From: Akebia trifoliata
Taxonomy: Eukaryota; Streptophyta; Magnoliopsida; Ranunculales; Lardizabalaceae
Assembly (NCBI GenBank): GCA_017979445.1
Contig: CM030714.1
Coordinates: 20,021,624 to 20,085,623, forward strand
Direction: 5' to 3'
DNA: 64,000 nucleotides
In this document: piece by piece, positions 11,693 to 23,648 of the stretch
Position numbering within the stretch: position 1 is the stretch's first letter
Layout: each line of letters begins with the position of its first letter
Translations under genes and position numbers: made by a program
Notes under the pieces: generated by a model
The model's database searches: none
The model's input: only the letters and a program-made list of their open reading frames with translations
Told to the model about the DNA's origin: nothing

Positions 11693-13267
11693 TTCCTTTG
11701 GAGCATATATTGTTGCTAAGATTTTTCACATTTATTGGAGCTAGAAATTTATGGAGACAGATCGAGTAAAAACTAGTTACACACACTATCGAAAAAGTTG
11801 AGAACTATGGGGTAAATAATGTTAGTGAGATAGGCACAGTTAGGTAAGGTAGGAAGGAGTATTATGAGTAGAAATGTATGTTGTGATATAAGTGTAGTCA
11901 TAACATGATAATAATATGGTGTTGAGTATGGGTGAATCAAGGCTAAAAGTAAATGTTAGAAAGTGAGATTGGAATGATGCTTTGTAAAGGAAAAATGAGG
12001 TTCTTTGAAGATTAAGTAGGAACCTACAAAAGAAAAATTATTAGGTATGGAATCGAAAATTGAAAATTTTGTGGATGACAAAAATGAACGAGTATTTTGA
12101 AGTAAAACTTGATGTGTGAAAGATGCGCTTCATTAGGAGAAGTAAGAAATAATTTATGAATGGGGGAGCATGTTGAATTTGACGATTGTATAAGTGAATA
12201 GTATTGTTAAAACGATTGGAATGACGGTAGGAAAGAGTTAGGTAGAAAAACGTAATTTTGAAAACAAGGTAGATCAATATAAGATACGAGGAAGAATAAT
12301 GTTATGATAAGGTTGCATTTATGGTGACTTAGGGAATTGTGAGAAGATAGATGAAGAAGGTAAGACAACGATACTGTTTACGAATTGAAATTCACGAGAG
12401 ATAGCTGCGAGATTTGTCAGGGCTAATCATGGTACTATCAGTATTGGGTGATAAGTGGAGATATGTATGATCTAGGAAAAATATATAGTTACATGAATAA
12501 GAATTAATTGATAATTAAACAGTAGCCGGTCAATACTGTGATTTTGGGAGTAGGGAAAGTAAACATGTGACTTGCGACTTATGGTACCGTTTAAAATAGT
12601 TGAATAGATCTTGGGCAAGTTCACTGCGTGTTCTACGTGCTATGCCGAAGAAGTGTTTTTCATACCCTTCACGTGTGATTTAATTTTGAAACAATTTGTT
12701 TGATGTAAGAGTTACCCTCATGATTAAGATTTTTAAATCACGAAGATTATGACAAATGCCTTGAGGAAATATCACGATAAGCAAAACTTGGAATATGGAT
12801 TCGAATGTAGAAATATTGGTGTATTGGGAATAAAGATTTGATGTGATTTGCGAAGTAGTGTTAGTATAGTGGTGTTTGTAGTAAAACAACATATTAAAGA
12901 GTGATTTTCATTGTAGGTGCAAGTGCGCATCCTAGGCGATATAGTCGGCAAGGAAAACAATGATAAAAGATAGAGGAGGTATGAAGGAATTATCGATAGA
13001 AATTGGTGGGGAATTGATATAACGTGAGTTGAGTGTATTTGAGGATTATACAAATGATAAATTAATTGGGGCATGAGAATGATTTGGAGTGATTAATAGA
13101 TGGATGTATCGCATTGATGAAAAATAGACGACATAAGATTTAGAAATTGGAAATGAGATTCGCTTAGAACCGAGGGTAGAAGATAATGGAAGATAAGTAT
13201 CGCTAGTTATATATGACGAAAAAGTTCGATAAGATATGATTCAAATTTCGAGGACGAAATTTTTATT
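11693..13267 (+). other. Non-coding remainder of the element A internal region
   Basis: About 1.6 kb with no ORF of note on the plus strand. The first 30 bases can be read, out of frame with gag, as a decayed protease start. Beyond that I find no RT, RNase H, integrase or chromodomain motif. It is purine-rich on the plus strand. Probably eroded or foreign filler rather than coding. Confidence 0.65.
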
Positions 13268-13283
13268 AAGGGGGGGGGGAGAA
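13268..13283 (+). promoter_or_regulatory. Polypurine tract of element A
   Basis: An unbroken purine run containing ten G residues, directly before the 3' LTR start TGTAACACCCC at 13284. It is preceded by CGAGGACGAAATTTTTATT, a wording often seen just upstream of the 3' LTR in plant Ty3/gypsy elements. Confidence 0.93.
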
Positions 13284-16200
13284 TGTAACACCCCGGATTT
13301 TCAACTCATATCTCGAGGAAAGTAAATGGTGAGATTTGGAGGAAAATATCGAATGAGAGACTTAGAGTAAAATACTCGAAGATTACTATGATTAATTTTG
13401 AGGAAAATCGACTTCGCCATTAGATTCAAAAGGATCGAAATATATACATTAGCCTGTAAGCAAGTCCGAATTCGAATTCGGATAGAGAAGTTATAGAATC
13501 ATCGAATTTCGTGTTAAGTGGGACCCAAAATAGTAGAATTTCGTTAGAGCAAGAATCGAAAAGATTTGATGACACCATTAGATCCGAATCGAAAAATTAT
13601 TCGAAATGGTATATTTGTTTGTCGTTTTCCGAGTCCGAATAGTTAAGTTACGATCGAAACTAGAAATAAGGGGAAAATTACAAGTATGCCCTCAGCTTTA
13701 TTATAAAAGAAATCTCTATTTCTTTTATTTCATTCATTTCTATTCTTCTCCAAGGAAACCAAAACGGCAGCCACTTCTCAACCCAAGGGTTTCAACCCAT
13801 TCTCTTCAAGTTCTAGCCCGAACGAGGTCGAGTTGAACCTCGACGAAGAAGACAAAGTTGTCGGCCACGTCGAGAGCTACAACTTCACCATCTTTACTTA
13901 CCCATTCTTGTTCGTTTTCTCCATCCTCCATCAAAATCAGCCGGGTAGCTCGAGTAAACCTCAACACATTCCATCCATCCGAGGGCTTCATCGAGTTAGG
14001 AGCTAGGTATATACTTCATTGTAGAAGCAAGGAGAACGTCATTGTCGGATACCTTTCAAACCCTCGCTCGTTTCGCATCCAAGTCAGCCCAACCTCGACT
14101 CTTGAGCCATCCAACCTTGAGTTGTAGTGCTAGCTTGTATCCTTGGCGTCCACAACCAAGTAAGGGATTTCCAATTCTTATTGGTAGCTTTAGATTTCTC
14201 AAATGTGCATTTAGGGTTTTGAAAAAAACTTATTGTTTGCATTTAAATCGTAAAAATTGATGTTTGATTTCAAATTCATGGTAGAAGTAGGTGTTTTGGT
14301 TATGCTTTATCGAATTTTGATAACAAAATCGTGGGTGGGTCGAATGGTTCGAAGAATGGAAGAAGAAATCGGAAAAGAGATCGAAAAACCCAAAAAATCG
14401 AGTGAGGTTCAGGCTGTAGGTGGGAAGGGTCGGTGCCACCGGCACCTACCGAAGGCATTCTGTCGGTCCCACCGACAGAATGAGGTTTCTCTGCCACCGA
14501 CGAAACCAAATAACGCGAGAAAATTTTGTTCTGTCGGCAGGACCGTCGGTCCCACCGACATCTGCCGATGACCATCTGTCGGTTCCACCGACAGAATCCT
14601 GGTTCTGCCACCGACAGCACTGTTCTGAGTCAGAAACAGACTCTGACTCTTGGCCTGACTTCCTAACACCTTATACACTATTTCTCACCCTTCATTTCAT
14701 TAAAAACATTTAAGTACATGTCCTCTTTAATTTTTACTGAAATAACTTTTTACGTTTTGTTCCATTTACTTTAAGTTCTTTAATGAAATTAAGGTTTTAC
14801 CCCCCATTTCGGAACAATGGGAATGGTTTTAAGATCCAAATCTCAAAGGATCAAAATCCGAATTTTGGTTTAAAGAACAAAACGTAATTTTCGACGTTTT
14901 CGGCAAGTTTTCAAAATGAAATAACTTTCGCGTTTCTTTGAATTAGATTACAAAAACTATATGGTGTCGAATCTCATGATGAGACTTCCATTTCGAAAAA
15001 CCCGTTTTCAATTTCAGAGAACTTTGAAAAATTGAGTTTCTGACACTTAGCCAAATTTTCACACCAGCTTTCTCTATTTTTAACAGCTTGGTCCTCGAGC
15101 ATCGCTGGGACCTTGTTTTTGAATAAACTTTGATGAATTTCAATGGAAAGACCAAAAGAATGACTTTGAAAGATTGAAAAAATGAATGGTTGATTTGAAA
15201 TGATGAAAAATGAGAATGTTGAGAGAATGGGAAAAGGGAATGAACGGTAAAATGTCAGAATCACACCCGAGGGGTGATGTCTGCCTTTTACATTGTATGT
15301 TGTGTGTAGGTTGGTGAAAGGATATCCAGGTTATTAATGAAAGGGTTGCATGTTTATTTCCGATTATGTTAGCGCGTGCGCTGAGTACTGTTATTTATTT
15401 TAGGCCGGGTGGCCACGGTTGCATGGTAGGAACTGGATATCCGTTCTCAACCCTGTTCTGTTAATTTCTCTTTTGTTTTAAATGAAAAATCATATATGTA
15501 CGTAGCTATTTTGTGAGCTGTTAAAGGGTTTGTGAATGCCTGAAGGGATAGTGTGTCACATCATCCGGAGGGGTACACTATCCTGGGATGTACGGTAGGG
15601 ACCACCAAACTCATACGTGGTATGGGACGCGTATGAGAGTGGAGTCACAACTGGAATCCGGGTCCATTCCTTTCTTATCTTTACCAGTGAACGTGTTTTG
15701 TAAAGGTGGTCGTATACGAGTGGAGTGTCTTTGGGAATCACATGCACGCCTGATAGGCATAGACGAAGATGATTAGTCAGTGATCACTAACAATCTAGTA
15801 GTAGTCGAACGTTCTGACACATCGAAAAGAGACCCATTGCTTACGGTCACGTCAAACGGCCAGCCTGAGCCGGATAAATGGTTCCGCAAGCGTGGTAGAC
15901 ACGACCAGCCACAAAATCAGGAACTACGATGTTACTGGGGAATATCATGTCCTGACTGGGAGCGATCCAGTCGTGATCCCAACTCTTTAATTCCAATACT
16001 CCACCATTTGTATTATGTATATGTTGTTATATTTCGAATTATAAACTGAGAAGCATGTCTATTATTTCAATGTTGTCAACATTATTTGCATAAAATGGAG
16101 AATGTATAATGAGTATGGATAATTGATGTTATGTGTAATTTTTAAACTGTTTAGTTGCTCATCCATGGCTATATGTACCAGTTGATCGTATTTTATCTTG

Positions 16201-16772
16201 TAAAACCTTGCATGTATTAAAAATATTCAGTATGCTTTATTCGATCATGCTTAGGAAGGGTTATTGGTAGGAATTGGCTGTGGACTTGCTGGGTAACTTT
16301 CGTTACTCACCCTTTCCTTCCTATTTTTTTAGTTTCAGCACTTGCAGCTGTCGAGGCAGGCGTAGAGGCAGTAATTGAGGAGTATCTGGTCGATCAGATC
16401 GACGATCAGATTTTATTGCCTGGTGAGCACTAGGGCCACATCCCTTAGTGTTGTCAGTTTCATCCAGGATGTATGTATTTTTGGATTTGAGAGTTTAGGC
16501 CTCTGTTAGAGTGAGAGTGTTTTGGTAAGCCTGTATATTGATAAATCTTCTGCACTCTGATCTACTTACATGTTAGATGTATTTAGTCTTCCGCTGTTAT
16601 TTTCCTGTATCTACATTTTTATATACAGGTTTTGTTATAAATTGGTTTATCAGGTTTGAGTTCCGTGAAACGCTAACATAAACAGAGGAGACCATGCCGA
16701 AATTTCGAGGTGCCACCTAGTACCTTGGGATTTGGCCTTGGGATTTGTGTTAGCGTTTGGCGGGGCGTCACA
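13284..16772 (+). repeat. 3' LTR of element A (3,489 bp)
   Basis: Near-identical to 6778-10161, ending CGTCACA and followed by CGTAG. It is about 105 bp longer than the 5' LTR because of an extra hairpin-rich block near 14480-14560 and an extra 25-30 bp near 14740, plus small indels. A TATA-like TATAAAAG lies at 13702-13709. Confidence 0.95.
14429..14594 (+). repeat. Expanded hairpin cluster in the A 3' LTR
   Basis: The same motif family as 7923-8003 with an extra unit, including a perfect CTGTCGGTCCCACCGACAG stem-loop at 14460-14478. The direct repeats TGTCGGTCCCACCGACA on each side of the extra block explain how the 5' LTR could have lost it by slippage or recombination. Confidence 0.85.
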
Positions 16773-16777
16773 CGTAG
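16773..16777. repeat. Target-site duplication CGTAG, right copy (element A)
   Basis: Identical to 6773-6777. Sequence to the right resumes the element B gag. Confidence 0.95.
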
Positions 16778-17883
16778 GCTCTGAACCTACCTTGTTGATT
16801 CCTTTCGCCCTATTGGCATCATTGGAGCTCCAACTACTCTCTAACTCAGTGATGGAAAACTCTACAACTTAGTAGTGGAGGAGTTCTATAATATGGATAC
16901 ACTGATCCGGAGGAGATTAGCCTCGAATACATTGATCTCTTGCCCAAATCTGATTTGGGAGGAAAAGAAGTCTAAGGTCGACTAATTTTCCTTTGGAGGT
17001 CTATAACTCCATCTCTCATCGTTCTACCCTCTAAGTTCAATTCATCGTATCTCTATAATTGGTAGTCTCAATCATTGACCTCCTAGCCCTTAGGTAGGGT
17101 TATAGTCCTCTAAAAAATTTACAGTCTTCTAAAGATCTGTGAGGAAAAGCTCTGGCATATATTGTGATAACCAAGTGAACATCATATCTCAGCCTCTATA
17201 CATGGATAGATTACCCTGTATTAATCTCAAAAACTCCTACTACTTGATTTCTCGAGCAATCTCATATATAAATCTATTGAGAAATATCCTTTCAAAGTCT
17301 ACCGACTCAAACGATCCATCTCCCAATACATTCATCTCAAAACATTACTAATGACTGGCTTTCTTGTCCAACTGGAATGTAGTCACCGTCTCCCACTAAT
17401 CTTTTAGGCACTACATGGCACTCAAAATCTTTCAGGTCTTCAAAACCCACTCATTGATCTCAATCGAATCGGAAAAACACCCAAATCTCAGTAGACATAA
17501 TCGTTGGAAATTCTAAAATCACATCCATAGATTTACTTGTCCTTTTGACTGGAGAATTCTCTCATTCTTCAAAGACACTACTTGTGGTAGTGCTCCCTGG
17601 GTGGAATAATATTTGTTTTTTGCGAAGAAGTCTAATGCTCCCTCATTTCTTGGATTTAGTGGTACACCTTGTAATTGTGGTAAGTTTTATACCATTTCTC
17701 GCTTCCAATCGCTAGTCTTGTCTGTTCGGGTGGCACGAATACATGATCAAATTTATTGAAATCTGGTGTCTTATTGTTCATTGAATTGGTTTGTCTAACA
17801 TCTTTTGGAGCCACACATCCTTTAAATAGTGGTCGAGCATTTCTTTTCTTTGGCTTCGAGGTGGTGGTGGCTGTATTATTCAT
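16778..17883 (-). pseudogene. gag N-terminal and middle part of element B (severed by element A)
   Basis: Minus-strand reading begins with a Met at 17883 and runs 75 codons (contains PDFNKFDHVFVPPEQTR, equivalent to PDFNKIDDMFIPSQADR in the element A gag). After a stop at 17656 it continues in a decayed form through the MYSR.IS.GSVYP segment to the break at 16778. The coiled coil and first zinc knuckle of the A protein are missing, so B had lost those before A arrived, or diverged differently. Several in-frame stops make it non-functional. Confidence 0.8.
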
Positions 17884-18210
17884 ATTTCCTCTCGCTTGTA
17901 TTTATTCGTAACAAGGCACTTATCAGAATAAGGCCAAAATTGCTTTTACGTAATTATGAATTATAACCGTAGTCTGGAACTTAGTAATGGACTCCATTTC
18001 CATTACTAATAGAACATACTTAAAATCCTATCCTAGGCTTACTAGGCTCTATAGATTTCTAAACACGGAAGAACTCGTAATTCCAATACGGAACTACTAA
18101 TGAGATCGGATACAGAATTTCTAATAACACTTTATGATTATCGCTCTAATATTTGTGATATCAACCAACTCCAATAAACACAGTAGATCTATAACCCATA
18201 CGGATTTAAT
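17884..18210 (-). other. Leader of element B
   Basis: About 330 bp between primer site and gag on the minus strand, similar in position and in parts of its sequence to the element A leader (for example a shared stretch around CTAAGCCTAGGATAGG). Non-coding. Confidence 0.55.
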
Positions 18211-18215
18211 GCTAT

Positions 18216-18227
18216 GCTCTGATACCA
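18216..18227 (-). promoter_or_regulatory. Primer-binding site of element B (initiator tRNA-Met type)
   Basis: Minus strand reads TGGTATCAGAGC, two bases inside the LTR end at 18230. It is the same primer type as element A and fixes the orientation of B. Confidence 0.92.
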
Positions 18228-18229
18228 TC

Positions 18230-19487
18230 TGTGGTGCCCCGCCAAATGCTAACACAAATCCCCATGTCAGATCTCAAGGTACTAGGTGGCACCTTGAAAT
18301 TTTGGCATGGTCTCCTCTGTTTATATTAGCATTCCAAGGCGTTCAACTTGCACCTGATAAACGATATACAATCCTACATATAGCAAACAAACTATAATAC
18401 TAGCGGAAGCCTATATACATCTAATAACGTACAATAGATCAGAGTGAGAAAGAAGAAAATTTATATACAGGATTATACAGAGATTCCTCACTCTAACAAA
18501 ATTCCTAACACTAAAAATAATATCTATAATACTCCTGGACAAATTGACACCACTAGGGGGTAATAACCTCAATACTTACCAGGTGACGAACTCTGGTTGT
18601 CTATCTAACCCAACAGATGATCTTTACTCGTACTCTATACCTGCCTCGCCAAGCTCTGAATCTGAAACTAAAAAAATGGAAAAGAAAAGGGTGAGTAACA
18701 ATAGTTACGCAGTAGGGAAGCCAACAATTTCTGTCAATAACCTTTCCTAACATGAACGAATAAACGTACTGAATCATTTTAAAATAAGCAAAGTTTTACA
18801 GAAGAAATTATGATTAACTGGTACATATAGCCAGGGATGAGCAACTAAACGTTTAAAAAGTCATATTACATCGATCAGTAATACTCACTATAACATTTTC
18901 TTTATATACAAATCTAATAGACCAATTAGAAACATTGAACATGCATTTCATTTTATATATCAAAGTAAAGCAACATATACATAATACACTATGGTGGAGT
19001 ATTAGAGTTAGAGAATTGGGAGTCACGATTGGATTGCTCCCAGTCGGGACATGATGTTAAAATTATTCTCTGGCTTTTAATTCCTGATTTTGTGGCCGGT
19101 CGCTGCACTTACCACGTTTGGTTGACCATTTATCCGGCTCAGGCTGACCGTTTGACATGACCGTAAGCAATGGGTCTTTTTTCGATGTGTCAAAACGCTC
19201 GACTACTATAGATTGCTAGTAATCACTGCCTAATCATCTTCGTCTATACTTATTAGGTGCACACGTGATTCTCAAATATACAAATCATTCGTATATGACC
19301 ACCTTTACAGTACAAGTTCACTGGTAAAGATAGAGAGGAATAAACCCGGATTCCAGTTGTGACTCCACTGTCATACGCGTCCCATACCACGTATGAGCTT
19401 GGTGGTTCCTACCGTACATCCCAGGATAATACACCACTCCAGATAATATGACGCACTATTCCTTCAGACATTCACAAACTCTTTAAC
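18230..19487 (-). repeat. 5' LTR of element B, inner segment
   Basis: Matches 2276-3540 of the 3' LTR. It is cut at TTAAC (19483-19487) by a solo LTR and resumes at 22664 or 22669. The breakpoint corresponds to the CTCTTTAACTGCTCAC stretch, unbroken in the 3' LTR at about 3527-3542. Confidence 0.9.
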
Positions 19488-22400
19488 TATGGCGCCCCGC
19501 CAAACGCTAACACAAATCCCCATGTTAGATCTCGAGGTATTAGGTGGCACCTCAAAATTTTGGCATGGTCTCCTCTGTTTATATTAGCATTCCAAGGCGT
19601 TCAACCTACACCTGATAAACGACATACAATCCTGCATATAAACAAACAAAATATAATACTAGCGGAAGTCTATATACGTCTAATAATGTACGATAGATCA
19701 GAGTGCGGAAGAAGAAAATTTATATACAGGATTATACATAGATTCCTCACTCTAACAAAAGTCTTAACGCTTAGAACAATATCTATAATACTCCTTGACA
19801 AATCAACCTACTAGGGGCTGTAGCCCCAATACTCACCAAGTGATGAACTTTGGTTGTCTATCTGACCCACCAGATGATCCTCACTCGTGCTCTATACCTG
19901 CATCGCCAAGCTCTGAATCTGAGACTAAAAAATGGAGAAGGAAACGATGAGTAACAATGGTTACCCAGTAAGGAAGAAAACAATTTCTGTTAATAACCTC
20001 TTCTAACATGAACGAATAAACATACTGAATCATTTTAAAATATGCAAAGTTTTAAAGAAAAAACTACGATTAACTGGTATATATAGCTAGGGATAAGCAA
20101 CTAAACATTTTAAAACTCACATTAATTCGATCATCATTACTCACTATAACATTCTCTTTTTATACAAATCTAATTGATCAAATGAAAACATTAAACATAG
20201 ATTTCATTTTATATATCAAAATAAGCAACAGATACATAATACACAATGGTGGAGTATTGGAATTAGAAAGTTGGGATTCACGACTAGATCGCTCCCAGTC
20301 GGGACATGATGTTACAATTCTTCTCTGACTTTTAGTTCCTGATTTTGTGGTTGGTCGCTGTTTACCACGCTTGGTTAAACATTTATCCGGCTCAGGCTGG
20401 CCGTTTGACGTGACCGTAAGCAATGGGTCTCTTTTCAATGTGTGAGAACGTTCAAATACTATAGATTGTTAGTGATCACTGACTAATCATCTTCGTCTAT
20501 GCTTATCAGGCGTGCATGTGATTCCCAAATATACAAACCATTCGTATACGACCACCTTTACATTATAAGTTCACTGGTAAAGATAGAGAGGAATATCCCA
20601 GATTTCAGTTGTGACTCCACTCTCATACGCATTCCATACCACGTATGAGCTTGGTAGACCCTACCGTACATCCCAAGATAGTACACCACTCTGGATAATA
20701 TGACGCACTATCCCTTCAGGCATTCACAGACTCTTTAATAGTTCACAAAATAGCTACATATATATATATATATTACTTTCATCTGAAAACAAAAGAGAAA
20801 TTAACAATACAAGATTGAGAATGGATATCCAGTTTTCTACCATGCAAGTGTGGCCACCCGGCCTAAAATAAATAACATAACGGAAACGTAAACAACGCTT
20901 CGAGCTAACAGAAATGAAATAAACATGTAACCAATAATATTATCCCTAAATATCTGTTCACCAACCTACACACAACACAACAACGTAAAATGCAGACATC
21001 ACCTCTCGGGTGTGACTCTGACATTTTACCGTTTCATACCCTTTTTCCCTTTTTTTGATTTTTACAATTTTCAATCTCTTCAATAAAATATCCATTTTCT
21101 GATATTCATCAACTCAATATGAGTTCATTGAATATTAAATCACATTTTCCAATTATAGAATTTATTTTTATCAATAATATTGAAAAAGAATACAAATTTT
21201 ATATCAAAATGGGGTCCGAGCAGTGCACAAGACCCAATTGATGGAAATAACCTGTTAAAATACCCTACCCACGTATAATTTGTTAAAAAATACAATTAAA
21301 CATATCAAACATGCAATTTCTGACGTGAATTTTTAAATAATAAAAGAATTCTATATTTTGGAAATACATCAAAATTTTTCCGATAAAATCTTAAATGCAA
21401 TTTTCCCAATCTACAATTACTAATAGATATTAAAAGTTTCTTACAATCTCTAGGCGAAAGGATCGAAGCACGTACAAGAAAATTGAGGCGATTGGCGTAG
21501 AAATCGAGATGGACCGAACTTCGAAGCGGCTGATTTTCAAAATAAACCCAGTGGTTTCGAAGATCTCGATGTGGTCGTCATTTCTCCCTTCTGTGGCAGA
21601 GGATGGTTTGACCCCGAAACAGATGAAATCCGAAGTCAAAATTACGAAATTTTCGTATAAAAATACGACTGATTTTTGACGATACGGGGTGAAAAAGATA
21701 AGAAAACGGAAGGAATTTGGGTGGGTTTTGTAGATGTCGAAGCGGTGAACGTTTCTCCCTTCTGTGTCGGAAGACGGTTTGACCCCGAAATGGATAAAAT
21801 CTGATATCAAAGTTTCAAAATTTTCGTATTTAAATACGACTTATTTTTGACGATATTGGATGAAAAATAAAGTGAAATAGAAAGAGGTTGGGTGAGTTTT
21901 GTAGAGAATGCAGTTGTGGACATTTCTCCCTTCTACGTCGATCGTCAACGGCTAGCCGTTTGTGAGAGATGTGAAGTGGAAGATCGAAAGAAATCGAAAA
22001 AAAATTCGTATTTCGTTGGCTGGTTTTGGACGGTTTGAGATGACAACGAATTAAAAAATATTAAAAAAATTTATTTATATAAAATTTGGGACGAAATCGG
22101 TATTTCGTCTATTGTTTTGATCGACGATAATTTGACCGTCCAGACTCCAAAACTGACAAATGAATACTCTATTTAGCCTAATTTTTTGTTCCGGATCTAA
22201 TGATATGATCAATTTTTATAAATTCTTTCTCTAACAAAAATTTATATTTTTAGCCTGAGTTTACCCTTAAACTTGACGTCTTTTTTGTTTTTGACGATAA
22301 TTCGACTTCCTGATCTCCAAAAATGACATATAAATAGTCCATATTTAATAATTTTTTGTTATAAATCTAATGGTGTAATCGAATCTTAATAATTCCAGCT

Positions 22401-22663
22401 CTAGCAAAAAGTTACTATTTTAGCCTGGTCCGACCCGATAATCGAGGATTTTGCAACTTTTATATTCGGACTTGCATTTGAACGTGCTTACAGGCTAAAG
22501 TATATTTTTCGATCATTTTAAATCCAATGGTGAGGTCAGATTCCATTAAAAATGATCAGAAACATCCTAAAGTTTTACCCCTAAGTCCCACTTTCAAGAT
22601 TTTCTTAAAATTCCAATATTTATTTTTTCCTCGAGATATGACTTGAAAATTCAGGGTTTTACA
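19488..22663 (-). mobile_element. Solo LTR of the B family inserted in the B 5' LTR
   Basis: A full-length LTR (about 3.18 kb) with no internal region, flanked by TTAAC at 19483-19487 and 22664-22668. On the plus strand it begins TATGGCGCC, where the family norm is TGTGGCGCC (one base changed), and ends GGGTTTTACA. A solo LTR forms when the two LTRs of an inserted element recombine and remove the middle. It is in the same orientation as the host LTR. Confidence 0.9.
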
Positions 22664-22683
22664 TTAACAGCTCACAAAATAGC

Positions 22684-22718
<35 letters not shown>

Positions 22719-23596
22719 TTCATTTGAAAATAAAAGAGAAATTAACAATACAAGATTGAGAATGGATATCCAGTTTCCTATCATGCAAGTGTGGCTTATC
22801 GGCCTAAAATAAATAACAAAACAGAAAAGTAAACAACGCCTCACGCTAACAAAAAGTAAATAAATATGCAACCAGTAACATTATCCCTGGATATCCGTTC
22901 ACCAACCTACACACAATACAACAATGTAAAATGCAGACATCACCCCTCGGGTGTGACTCTGACATTTTACCGTTTCATACCTTTTTTCTCTTTTTGTGAT
23001 TTTTACTATTTTCAATCTTTCAAACAAAATATTCACTTTCTGATATTCATCAACTCAATTTGAGTTCACTAAATATTAAAATCATTTTTCAACTATGAAA
23101 TTTATTTTTTTATCAATAACATTGAAAAAAATATAAAAATTTAGATCAAAACGGGGTCCAAGTGGTGCACATGACCCAACTGACGGAAATAACCCGATGA
23201 AATATCCTACCTATATATAATTTGTTATAAAATACAGTTAAACATATCAAACATGCAAGTTCTGACGTGAATTTGAAATAACCAATTGAATTCAATATTT
23301 TTGGAAACTCACCACAAATTTTTAATAAAATCCTAAATGCAATTCTCACAATCTACGATTATTAATAGAAATTGAGAGTTCCTTACTATCTCTGTGCGAA
23401 ATGATCGAAGTGCGTGAGCGAAAATCGAGACGAACGGTGCGAAAATCGAGATGAACTAAATTTTAAGGTGGTTGATTTTTGAATCTAACCCGGTGGTTTC
23501 GAAAATCTTTATGCCATCGTCCTTTTTTCCTTTTGTAATGGATGACGATTTGACCCCGAAATAGACGAAATTCGAAGTCGAAGTTTCGAAACCCTC

Positions 23597-23648
<52 letters not shown>

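Larger units (their letters stand above)
6778..16772 (+). mobile_element. Element A: structurally complete, gag-only LTR retrotransposon (about 10 kb)
   Basis: It has every structural part needed for mobilisation in trans: a perfect 5-bp target duplication, TG...CA LTR ends, a primer site matching initiator tRNA-Met, one gag-like ORF, a polypurine tract and two very similar LTRs. The LTRs (3,384 and 3,489 bp) are each longer than the 3.1 kb internal region. There is no pol. This matches the class called TR-GAG or LARD-like non-autonomous elements. The wording of the polypurine flank and the LTR start TGTAACACCCC suggest descent from a Ty3/gypsy chromovirus, which is an inference. Few LTR differences point to a young insertion. 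Confidence 0.93.

Noticed and set aside
11693..13267. Possible diverged pol in element A
   Set aside because: No RT, RNase H or integrase signature in any frame and only short ORFs. Only the first few codons resemble a protease.
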